From an uncultured Peptoniphilus sp. (lineage in GTDB: Bacteria; Bacillota; Clostridia; Tissierellales; Peptoniphilaceae): a stretch of DNA of 5,289 nt. The notes under the pieces were generated by a model. That model saw only the letters and a program-made list of their open reading frames with translations, did no database searches and was not told the origin of the DNA. This document shows positions 1 through 5,289 of the stretch, piece after piece (within the stretch, counting starts at the first letter, position 1; each line of letters begins with the position of its first letter). The position numbers were made by a program, and so were the translations under genes. The stretch spans positions 1-5,289 of the forward strand of contig CABTWG010000066.1 of assembly GCA_902488455.1 (NCBI GenBank), written 5' to 3'.

Positions 1-4
1 AATT

Positions 5-26
5 TTTCCACCCCTAGGGGTGGAAA
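5..26. repeat. 22-bp perfect palindrome inside left repeat
   Basis: A perfect 22-bp palindrome with the GC-rich core CCACCCCTAGGGGTGG centred on CTAG. Oligo-A and oligo-T bases sit on both sides, but no long U-run directly follows the stem on either strand. It could work as a weak bidirectional terminator that stops transcription across the element boundary, or as a protein-binding site; neither is shown. It has no loop, so as RNA at least a few central bases must stay unpaired. Confidence 0.7.
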
Positions 27-35
27 GGAATAAAA

Positions 36-72
36 TAATACCAGGAAAAGTAAACTACAAGTCCTGGTATTA
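36..72. repeat. Long hairpin (imperfect palindrome) inside left repeat
   Basis: Bases 36-46 (TAATACCAGGA) and 62-72 (TCCTGGTATTA) form an 11-bp perfect stem. Inside it, after a 3x3 internal mismatch, GTA (50-52) pairs with TAC (56-58) around a 3-base loop, all on the same symmetry centre at base 54. The 37-base unit is therefore one imperfect palindrome. It lies 25 bp inside the IS-like tip, where it could bind transposase or form a cruciform or RNA hairpin. The role is unknown. Confidence 0.7.
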
Positions 73-129
73 GGTCCAACTTTATGGGGTCACCACATAG
101 ACCAGGGGTTTCACTTTTAATTTTAAATT

Positions 130-3087
130 TTAAAGCCCTTTTATCATGGCTACAATATCATCATCTTTAAGCTGTTTCTTAAATACAACATTTAATCCTT
201 CTTCTTTAAGAGTTTCAAAGAATTTCTGTGCTGATTTAATCCTATACTCTTCGCCACGCCTTAGTCCTTTTTCGTCATCCATATCCTTGGTTTCAACTAT
301 AAAGTTGACTTCGTAGTCATCCTTACCAGAATTAATAACATACATAAAATCCGGACTCGTAGTGCCACCGTTAAATAGAGGGATCTGTATGGACCTTCTA
401 GGTATTTTTCCAAACACCACCACTTCGTCAATATCACTTCTAAGAAGGGTCTGTCTTTCCTTTGGACTGTCAAAGACAACACTGTCGTAGATAAACCTCT
501 TTGGCACATCTACACCTTCATCTCTGTGAATACCTAGTACACCTTGAGAAACTTTGTCCAGCACATTTCCATTATAATCGGTAAGACTCGTTTCCTTTGA
601 ATCAACATCAAGAGGTTTGTAGGAGAACTTCTTAAGTAGTTTCTGATCTAAGTACTTATTAAACTCTCTTGTGGCAAGGGCAATCCCCTTAGTTGAGAAG
701 AGACGCCTGTCAATACTACCTTCTTCCTTATGGAATTTACACAGAGTTTTGTGAATGGTATTGATAGAGATACCAGTCTGCCTATTTATCTCCCTTAGAA
801 AATCTCCGTAACTTACATTGTCTTCTACGGTGTAGTAGTTGGACACCCTGTCGCGAGCAACTAACTTACCATCTACAGATTCAATGGTCTTCGTCTTAAC
901 ATCGATGGTTGTATCTCTATAGATATCAGCCTTTAACACTTCATAAATTGCATCCATCAGCTCTTCTTCAGGAATATCTTCAAATTTAAGATAGTACTTT
1001 TGGTTGATAGACTTCCAAAGATCTCTAATATCTTTAAACTTATCTTTTCTAACCTTGACGAAGTTTTTCTTTTTATTGCCATCGACAACCTTATTAGGAT
1101 TTAGATTAGATATAGCTTCAGGATACTCTCTATAAAGTTCATCTCTCTTATCTGCCTGGATATTTCCTTCAAAGTCAATATAGCCTTTTATAAGCATATC
1201 GCCAAAGATTTCATTTTCAGATTTATTTTTATTCTTAGCAATGACAGGAAGATATTTTTTGATATTTGTACTTTGTGAAGGTATATCGGATTGGATCTCC
1301 CCAAGGAGTTTACTTGCAAAGTCTTTTTCAGAATAGTCGATTAGATATCTTAAATAGAACTGCTCGTCAGAGATTCTTCTGCCTTTTTCATCCACAGGAA
1401 GTCTAAGACCTCTGCCTACCTCTTGAAGTTTACTGATTTCTGAACCAGAAGATCTAAGTTTTACAATTTGGAATACATTTGGATTGTCCCAACCTTCCTT
1501 AAGAGTCCACTTGGAAAATATAAAACGCATAGTGTTCCAACTACCACTGTCATCATGGAAATTTAAAAGGAATTCTTTGTCCCTTAAAATCTTATCCACT
1601 TCATTTTGAATATCTTCTTCGGAGCTAGAATTGTCCTCACTGAAATATCCACCATTGGTTTTGGAAATATCCCTAAGAGAAGCTTCGAGGTAGGATTTGT
1701 ATTCCTGTAGTCTCTTGTCATTGGTACTTCCAATGGATTTGATTTCGGATTTAAGTTTATCAGAGAGCATCTTTTCGAATTTGACCCTCAAATGACCACT
1801 ACCACCGTCTTCATCTCTATAAGATCTAACAGAGTCGATGAAGTAGAGGCTAAGGGTCTTAATCTTATTTCCTCTTAAGAAATTAGCCTTTTCAGTTTCG
1901 AAATGGTTGATAAGAGACTGATTAAGCATAAGCTCTTGGTAAGTATCAGTATAGATTCCACCGTAGACAATATCTCCCTTAGCAAGGATCTGTCCGTTGG
2001 ATAAGGTAATGCCACTCTTAATCGCATCGTCAGAAGTAGGGCCGATCTCTTCTATAGTAATACCGGAGAATTCGTCGCCGAAGATGGAGAGGTTGTCACC
2101 TTTTATAAGCTCTTGACTCTTTTTATTTTCCTCGTCCCGTAGAGTACAGACCTTTGGATTTCTCTTAAAGTCCATAAGCTTAAGCTTAGTTTCATTTTCC
2201 TTTTCAGCATCGATCATAAAGGTCTCCACACCCTTAACCAGGTTTTGGTTGAAGGCTTGACAAGAACCGAGATTAAAAATTAAATTGTTAAAATCCTTGT
2301 CCTTGCTCTTAACCTTATCAGGGAAAGTCGCACCGAAACGAATGATCATTTGAGGCTTTAGTTCTTTTAAAATTCTCTTGTAAACCATGTTTTCTTTCTT
2401 AAACCTATGAGGCTCGTCGATAATAACGATAGGTCTAGTTGCCCTTAGAGTCGCGTAGGGTTGGGTGAAGTTTCCGAGGATAGTCTGGTCATAATCATCC
2501 TTAGCCATAGTCGGATTGGATAGGAGCATGCCAGAAGTCATAAGAAGAACAGAAAACTTATTCTTTTCAAGACTAGAAGACCTAGCAAATTCAGAAATAG
2601 CAGTAGGAAACATTTTTCTACCCTTGTTCTTCTTCTGAGATTCCAAAACAGAAAGGTCCAGGGTCTTGTTGGGATATAGGTCGGCGAAATGCCTCTTGCT
2701 ATAATCAGCCTGCAAGAAACTCCTGCTACCTTCTCTAATAGGAGTAGAAGGAACAAGCAGGATGAACTTGTTGAAACCATACATTTCGTTAAGCTCATAC
2801 ATCATCCTCGTGTAGCAGTAGGTCTTGCCAGTCCCGGTCTCCATACGAATATCTATGCCAAGGTAGTCATCGTCATCATGAGTACGCCATGACATAGGAA
2901 TCTTCTCCAAATCTTCGAAGCCATTCCATAGATCATTTATATTTTCTCTAATTTTATCGTCACTTAAATTAATGTTCGGGTTCTCGTGGATGCTTTTTCC
3001 ATCCACCACGCTTATGCCATCAAAAGCCTTTCTTACAGCTTTTAAAAAATCCTCTTGATGAGGTAAAATTGAAAGTTCGATACTCAT
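130..3087 (-). CDS. res: Type III restriction endonuclease Res subunit (ATP-dependent helicase/translocase with PD-ExK nuclease)
   Basis: This 985-aa protein is the cleavage subunit of a Type III R-M enzyme. It should act only in complex with Mod, hydrolysing ATP to communicate along DNA between head-to-head unmodified sites and then cutting about 25-27 bp from one of them (family knowledge). Visible superfamily 2 motifs, in order: a Gln-containing N-terminal segment LPHQ (8-11); Walker A ETGTGKT (83-89); motif Ia LLVPSTP (110-116); motif II DEPH (224-227), the Type III form of the DEAD box; motif III FGATF (251-255); motif IV around LSLYFIDSVRSY (412-423); motif V around LKEGWDNP (529-536); motif VI QEVGRGLRLP (555-564). 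The C-terminus carries the nuclease signature PD (912-913) ... ETK (932-934), so the catalytic residues look intact. Length matches the family (about 970 aa in EcoP15I). The start ATG follows mod's stop with no gap and has AGAGG six bases upstream. The gene ends in TAA; the 32-bp spacer before the repeat shows no clear terminator. Confidence 0.97.
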   Translation of the reverse strand: MSIELSILPHQEDFLKAVRKAFDGISVVDGKSIHENPNINLSDDKIRENINDLWNGFEDLEKIPMSWRTHDDDDYLGIDIRMETGTGKTYCYTRMMYELNEMYGFNKFILLVPSTPIREGSRSFLQADYSKRHFADLYPNKTLDLSVLESQKKNKGRKMFPTAISEFARSSSLEKNKFSVLLMTSGMLLSNPTMAKDDYDQTILGNFTQPYATLRATRPIVIIDEPHRFKKENMVYKRILKELKPQMIIRFGATFPDKVKSKDKDFNNLIFNLGSCQAFNQNLVKGVETFMIDAEKENETKLKLMDFKRNPKVCTLRDEENKKSQELIKGDNLSIFGDEFSGITIEEIGPTSDDAIKSGITLSNGQILAKGDIVYGGIYTDTYQELMLNQSLINHFETEKANFLRGNKIKTLSLYFIDSVRSYRDEDGGSGHLRVKFEKMLSDKLKSEIKSIGSTNDKRLQEYKSYLEASLRDISKTNGGYFSEDNSSSEEDIQNEVDKILRDKEFLLNFHDDSGSWNTMRFIFSKWTLKEGWDNPNVFQIVKLRSSGSEISKLQEVGRGLRLPVDEKGRRISDEQFYLRYLIDYSEKDFASKLLGEIQSDIPSQSTNIKKYLPVIAKNKNKSENEIFGDMLIKGYIDFEGNIQADKRDELYREYPEAISNLNPNKVVDGNKKKNFVKVRKDKFKDIRDLWKSINQKYYLKFEDIPEEELMDAIYEVLKADIYRDTTIDVKTKTIESVDGKLVARDRVSNYYTVEDNVSYGDFLREINRQTGISINTIHKTLCKFHKEEGSIDRRLFSTKGIALATREFNKYLDQKLLKKFSYKPLDVDSKETSLTDYNGNVLDKVSQGVLGIHRDEGVDVPKRFIYDSVVFDSPKERQTLLRSDIDEVVVFGKIPRRSIQIPLFNGGTTSPDFMYVINSGKDDYEVNFIVETKDMDDEKGLRRGEEYRIKSAQKFFETLKEEGLNVVFKKQLKDDDIVAMIKGL
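286..354 (-). other. PD-ExK nuclease active site of Res
   Basis: Residues 911-934 of Res read SPDF, then a hydrophobic strand, then VETKD. The spacing of Asp913, Glu932 and Lys934 fits the PD-(D/E)xK nuclease fold found at the C-terminus of Type III Res subunits. All three acidic/basic positions are present, which argues that this is a cutting enzyme and not a methylation-only relic. The assignment is from motif reading, not structure. Confidence 0.85.
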
Positions 3088-5025
3088 TTAAAACCTCTCG
3101 ATCAATGTAACATTTTTATTATTTCTAAGAACTTTTAGATTCTTTCTAAGCTCGTGAAGCACGTTAAAAGGAACAGAATGAACGTAGATTACAATCCTCG
3201 TTATGTCCAGTTCTTCATTTTCAATGCACTTAATAAGAACCATAGAATCATATTGAGTCAGACCTTCGTCAATGATGTATAGAGTCTTGTCGATTAGGTC
3301 TGCATCATAGTTCTTAAGCTTGTATTTTTCAGTTGATTTACTTAGACCGTAGCCATCTTCCATTAGCCAAGTAGAAAGTATGCTTTCCTTGCCATTTGAG
3401 TGTTCATTATCAAAGATGGAGACCATATCATCGGTTATAAGTTTGATCTCTGGCACGAAATTTTCCAAATCAATAAGAGTCTTTTCGCTAGGTTTTTCTA
3501 AATAGTAGAGTTTGTAGCCGTAGTCGATGTCGGCGCCAGTTTCTTTCTTAATCTTTTCTGCTGCCTTTTCAATTCTTGCTCTGCCGATTTCATCGATAGA
3601 TCTGTAGCCAGCTTTGTAAGCAGGTTTATTTTCTTCGATTTTTTCAGGAAGCTGAACCATAATATATTTACGACTATCACCGTCTTCAGCATTAAGTTGC
3701 ATAACTGCATCAGCCGTTGTGGATGAACCAGAGAAAAAGTCCAGAACAAAATTATTTTCAGCATTAGATACTTGAATAAATGGTTTTAACAAACCTAATG
3801 GCTTAGGAAATTCAAATATTTTTGCATTCATTATTTCCTCAACTTCTGCTGTACCTCTTCTGGTTGTAGCATCTTTGGAAATTATTAGCGACCTAATTAA
3901 TTTTTCGTCATTTCTCATTTTTTGAACAATTCTATATTCGCCGTCCTCATTTTTATATCCAACTATCTCTTTGTTAATATTGATTTTTGATTTTGGTTTT
4001 CCCCATCTCCATACAAACTGAACTTTATTTTTCTTTGATTCTGGTGGATAAATTTCAATTAATCCATCTGTTTTTTCTAACGAAATTTCATAAAATCCAT
4101 TTGAATCGATATTATTTGGATTTAAATAAAATGGATAATATAAATTTGGTCTATTATCTTTATGGAAACTTTCATTGCTATTGTATAAAGGATGTATATT
4201 AAATCCTCCAAAATCATCTTCGTATTTAAATGATTTTGTTTTATCTATTAACATACTTGTATCTGCTCTATCAAAGGACTTTGCATAAAAAAGACAATAC
4301 TCATGTTGTTTTGCAATATGCCCATAATCTCTGCCATTTGGAGTTGTATTGATAACAAAGGTTCCAATGAAATTCTCTTCTCCAAAAATATCATCGCACA
4401 TCAATTTTAAATTTGCCTGTTCATTATCGTCAATGGATATAAATATAACTCCGTCATCACTTAAGAGATCCCTTGCCAAAGTTAGCCTTGGATACATAAA
4501 GGTCATCCAGGCTGAGTGGGTGGATTTGCCTGCAAGTTCGAGGATTCTTCCTGCTTCTTCCTCTGTTATCCCAATCTTTTCTGATAGATCTTCTTTGTTA
4601 AATTGAAAATTGTCTGGGTAGACAAAGCCGTCTGTCCCTGTGTTATATGGAGGATCTATATAGATGCACTTGATCTTTCCAGAGTAGGAGCCAAGCATAT
4701 GTTTTAGAGCGTCTAGGTTATCTCCAACTATGTATAGATTTTCGCTATTTTTGTTTTCGTCCTTTTCGTTGTGGCAACTGTCAGGGGAGATATATGTTTC
4801 TGTTTCCAGGGAGCTTAGGTACTTTGCATAGGACTTGCCTAAGAATTTAAGCTCATATCCTTCCTTTGAGATATCTACTTCTTCTTCTCCCAAGAAGTCT
4901 TTGAACATATCGAGTTTAAACTCGCCGTCTTTTGAGAAAAATTGAGGGAAGTCCCTCTTTAATTTTTCCATTTCTCTGCTATTAGGCTTCTTTTCTTCGT
5001 TATCTTTTAGATTTTGCCCGATCAT
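3088..5025 (-). CDS. mod: Type III R-M methyltransferase Mod subunit (adenine-N6, beta class; site-specificity subunit)
   Basis: This 645-aa protein is expected to recognise the DNA site for the whole complex and methylate one adenine on one strand using S-adenosylmethionine. Length matches the family (EcoP15I Mod is about 644 aa). An N-terminal region is followed by LYIVGDNLDALKHML (97-111), then catalytic motif IV DPPYNTG (124-130), typical of N6-adenine or N4-cytosine amino-methyltransferases. Then come HSAWMTFMYPRL (170-181) and the DGVIFISIDDNE segment (191-202). The SAM-binding motif I, FVLDFFSGSSTTADAV (426-441), lies C-terminal to DPPY, the order of beta-class enzymes. The region between, about 220-420, is the expected target recognition domain and is unusually AT-rich. 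VMQLNAEDG and IMVQLPE (441-460) are typical of Type III Mod. Motif I reads FSGSS where many relatives have FxGxG. GGAGG six bases upstream supports Met1; Met19 (MEKLKRDFPQFF) is an alternative start. First gene of the operon. Confidence 0.97.
   Translation of the reverse strand: MIGQNLKDNEEKKPNSREMEKLKRDFPQFFSKDGEFKLDMFKDFLGEEEVDISKEGYELKFLGKSYAKYLSSLETETYISPDSCHNEKDENKNSENLYIVGDNLDALKHMLGSYSGKIKCIYIDPPYNTGTDGFVYPDNFQFNKEDLSEKIGITEEEAGRILELAGKSTHSAWMTFMYPRLTLARDLLSDDGVIFISIDDNEQANLKLMCDDIFGEENFIGTFVINTTPNGRDYGHIAKQHEYCLFYAKSFDRADTSMLIDKTKSFKYEDDFGGFNIHPLYNSNESFHKDNRPNLYYPFYLNPNNIDSNGFYEISLEKTDGLIEIYPPESKKNKVQFVWRWGKPKSKININKEIVGYKNEDGEYRIVQKMRNDEKLIRSLIISKDATTRRGTAEVEEIMNAKIFEFPKPLGLLKPFIQVSNAENNFVLDFFSGSSTTADAVMQLNAEDGDSRKYIMVQLPEKIEENKPAYKAGYRSIDEIGRARIEKAAEKIKKETGADIDYGYKLYYLEKPSEKTLIDLENFVPEIKLITDDMVSIFDNEHSNGKESILSTWLMEDGYGLSKSTEKYKLKNYDADLIDKTLYIIDEGLTQYDSMVLIKCIENEELDITRIVIYVHSVPFNVLHELRKNLKVLRNNKNVTLIERF
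3094..3098 (-). promoter_or_regulatory. Ribosome binding site of res, inside the end of mod
   Basis: AGAGG (within GAGAGG) on the minus strand lies six bases before the res ATG and is embedded in the last codons of mod (Ile-Glu-Arg-Phe). It supports the Met chosen as the res start. Because the site is inside translated mod sequence and the mod stop TAA directly abuts the res ATG, ribosomes finishing mod are well placed to re-initiate on res. Confidence 0.8.
3723..4380 (-). other. Target recognition domain region of mod, with low-GC composition
   Basis: This covers roughly residues 216-435 of Mod, between the DPPY block and the SAM motif, where beta-class Type III methyltransferases carry the target recognition domain. 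By hand count, 3721-4260 is about 27% GC and 4021-4260 about 22%. By contrast 4441-4620 (DPPY side) is about 41% and 3541-3720 (C-terminal side) about 38%. The protein here is rich in Asn, Lys, Ile and Tyr and lacks family-wide motifs I recognise. This fits a variable specificity module acquired separately from the conserved catalytic frame. Boundaries are approximate. Confidence 0.65.
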
Positions 5026-5031
5026 TTACAT

Positions 5032-5036
5032 CCTCC
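5032..5036 (-). promoter_or_regulatory. Ribosome binding site of mod
   Basis: GGAGG on the minus strand sits six bases upstream of the mod ATG (GGAGGATGTAAATG). This is near-ideal for a Gram-positive host and favours Met1 over the internal Met19. An overlapping ATG-TAA start-stop pair lies between the Shine-Dalgarno and the true start; it is too close to the GGAGG to be an efficient start. Confidence 0.85.
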
Positions 5037-5058
5037 ACATTTATCGTATTTTTATTTT

Positions 5059-5085
5059 ATTATATCATATTTAAACTTTGCTAAA
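5059..5085 (-). promoter_or_regulatory. Probable mod-res promoter (extended -10)
   Basis: On the minus strand a perfect -10 box TATAAT (5059-5064) is directly preceded by TGA (5065-5067), giving the extended -10 pattern TGnTATAAT. No good -35 box exists. The nearest candidate is TTTAGC (5080-5085), 15 bp upstream and a 3-of-6 match, in line with extended -10 promoters not needing one. Transcription would start near 5052, leaving a leader of about 27 nt that contains the GGAGG site. This looks like the operon's own promoter, so expression should not depend on the flanking elements. Confidence 0.7.
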
Positions 5086-5111
5086 TTTTTAGTATTTGGG
5101 ATATTTTTAGC
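5080..5111. promoter_or_regulatory. Possible operator: inverted and direct repeats upstream of the -10
   Basis: GCTAAA (5080-5085) and TTTAGC (5106-5111) form a 6-bp inverted repeat whose promoter-proximal arm coincides with the -35 position. Between and overlapping them the minus strand carries CTAAAAAT twice, 18 bp apart. A regulator bound here could block the promoter, but no regulator gene is present in the window. In such AT-rich sequence short repeats arise by chance, so this is a weak call. Confidence 0.25.
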
Positions 5112-5152
5112 AGACAGTTTTTATTTTTCCCCTTAGTTTATAAATTCAAGAT

Positions 5153-5181
5153 AAAAAAAGCACCTACTTTATTTTGTGGTG
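5153..5181 (-). terminator. Terminator-like stem and T-tract at the right repeat junction
   Basis: On the minus strand, GTAGGTGC (5160-5167) is directly followed by seven T (5153-5159), which looks like the 3' half of a rho-independent terminator. A full partner GCACCTAC is not present. The repeat tip supplies CACCAC (5176-5181), which can pair with GTaGGTG as a 6-bp stem with one bulged A and an 8-base loop. Either this weak hybrid hairpin stops transcription coming from the right, or an original terminator lost its 5' half when the repeat arrived. Either way it would insulate the mod promoter from read-through. Confidence 0.4.
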
Positions 5182-5199
5182 ACCCCATAAAGTTGGACC

Positions 5200-5236
5200 T
5201 AATACCAGGACTTGTAGTTTACTTTTCCTGGTATTA
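5200..5236. repeat. Long hairpin (imperfect palindrome) inside right repeat
   Basis: Mirror image of 36-72. TAATACCAGGA (5200-5210) pairs with TCCTGGTATTA (5226-5236) as an 11-bp stem, with an inner GTA/TAC pairing around a 3-base loop. It lies 25 bp from the IS-like tip. Confidence 0.7.
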
Positions 5237-5245
5237 TTTTATTCC

Positions 5246-5267
5246 TTTCCACCCCTAGGGGTGGAAA
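5246..5267. repeat. 22-bp perfect palindrome inside right repeat
   Basis: Mirror image of 5-26, with core CCACCCCTAGGGGTGG. Here the rightward flank is visible: the palindrome is followed by A-rich then T-rich bases (its last three A run into AAT and five T in total). The T-run starts five bases after the GC stem, so it is at best a poor terminator. Confidence 0.7.
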
Positions 5268-5289
5268 AATTTTTATGCTGTGTTTAACT

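Larger units (their letters stand above)
1..97. mobile_element. Left copy of 97-bp inverted repeat; IS3-family-like terminal end, truncated by window edge
   Basis: This segment is the exact reverse complement of 5175-5271, 97 of 97 bases. Read inward from its tip at position 97 on the minus strand it begins TGTGGTGACCCCATAAAG and continues TTGGACCT. This resembles the terminal inverted repeats of IS3-family elements of the IS150 group, which start with TG and carry a GACCCC...AAAGTTGGAC core (recalled family knowledge, not searched). If so, the element body lies to the left, outside the window, and its tip faces the res gene. The repeat contains two nested palindromes at 5-26 and 36-72. No transposase coding can be recognised in it, so it could equally be a MITE or a solo remnant. 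The true outer limit is unknown because the repeat runs to base 1. Confidence 0.65.
5175..5271. mobile_element. Right copy of 97-bp inverted repeat; IS3-family-like terminal end
   Basis: Perfect reverse complement of 1-97. The tip TGTGGTGACCCC starts at 5175 and faces the mod promoter region. The match stops sharply there: 5174 is T where the left copy would require A. The IS-like body would therefore extend rightwards past 5271 and out of the window. It holds the same two palindromes as the left copy. Beyond 5271 only 18 bases are visible (including an ATG at 5275), too few to show a transposase start. Identity of the two copies means recent duplication, gene conversion, or multiple copies of one element in the genome. 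Confidence 0.65.

Noticed and set aside
2..73. Open frame in the left repeat ending in TAG at 71-73 (and its mirror in the right copy) as the C-terminus of a transposase
   Set aside because: About 23 codons read through two palindromes and show none of the YNN..R or SP(V/E) features expected near the end of an IS3-family orfB. It is likely chance.
98..129. Terminator after res in the 32-bp spacer
   Set aside because: The spacer is mostly A/T with a single CCCC cluster. No stem followed by a T-run is visible on the minus strand, and only a 4-bp GGTC/GACC pairing with the repeat tip can be drawn.
2538..2892. Overlapping open frames of 67-86 codons on both strands within res
   Set aside because: They lie entirely inside the well-supported helicase region, lack ribosome binding sites of note and have low-complexity products. 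They are shadows of res.
3987..4606. Plus-strand open frames antisense to mod
   Set aside because: Products are typical of antisense translation of an AT-rich gene, and there is no promoter or ribosome binding site. They are shadows of mod.
4873..4890. CTTCTTCTTC tract in mod as a phase-variation repeat
   Set aside because: Only about three trinucleotide units encoding Glu residues. A trinucleotide change would not shift the frame, and there is no long simple repeat anywhere in mod or res, so slipped-strand phase variation as in some pathogens' mod genes is not supported.
5275..5289. ATG at 5275 just beyond the right repeat as the start of a transposase orfA
   Set aside because: Only five codons are visible, the GGGG-containing palindrome upstream is poorly spaced as a ribosome binding site, and the residues (MLCLT) show no IS3 orfA signature.
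1..5289. CRISPR array, tRNA or rRNA, riboswitch, or additional defence genes
   Set aside because: No regularly spaced repeats, no tRNA-like or conserved rRNA stretches, and the two genes fill 130-5025 with only short non-coding margins.

Overview
The window holds one complete two-gene Type III restriction-modification (R-M) operon, mod followed by res, both on the minus strand. It is bracketed by two perfectly identical 97-bp inverted repeats at the window edges. AT-rich DNA, AGA-rich arginine codons, strong GGAGG/AGAGG ribosome binding sites and an extended -10 promoter point to a low-GC Gram-positive (Firmicutes-type) host. The genus cannot be settled from the sequence alone.

Layout, left to right. 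Positions 1-97 are the left copy of the inverted repeat, and 98-129 is a short AT-rich spacer. Positions 130-3087 encode the 985-aa Res subunit (superfamily 2 helicase/translocase plus a C-terminal PD-ExK nuclease). Positions 3088-5025 encode the 645-aa Mod subunit (beta-class adenine-N6 methyltransferase with DPPY before the SAM motif). Positions 5026-5174 are the upstream region, with a good ribosome binding site, an extended -10 promoter and a terminator-like T-tract stem at the repeat junction. Positions 5175-5271 are the right copy of the repeat, and 5272-5289 is flank.

How the parts work together. Mod is expected to recognise a short asymmetric site, methylate one adenine and carry specificity for the complex. 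Res is expected to bind Mod and use ATP hydrolysis to communicate between two inversely oriented unmethylated sites before cutting. The genes abut exactly (TAA directly followed by ATG), which suggests translational coupling with Mod made first. The inner tips of the repeats (TGTGGTGACCCC...) look like ends of IS3-family, IS150-type insertion sequences whose bodies lie outside the R-M operon. The 5.08-kb R-M segment is therefore arranged like the cargo of an inverted-repeat composite element.

The middle of mod, corresponding to the target recognition domain, is clearly more AT-rich than the rest of the gene, suggesting its specificity domain was exchanged. I see no previously undescribed system. 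The points worth a second look are the mobile context, the nested palindromes in the repeats and the composition break in mod.
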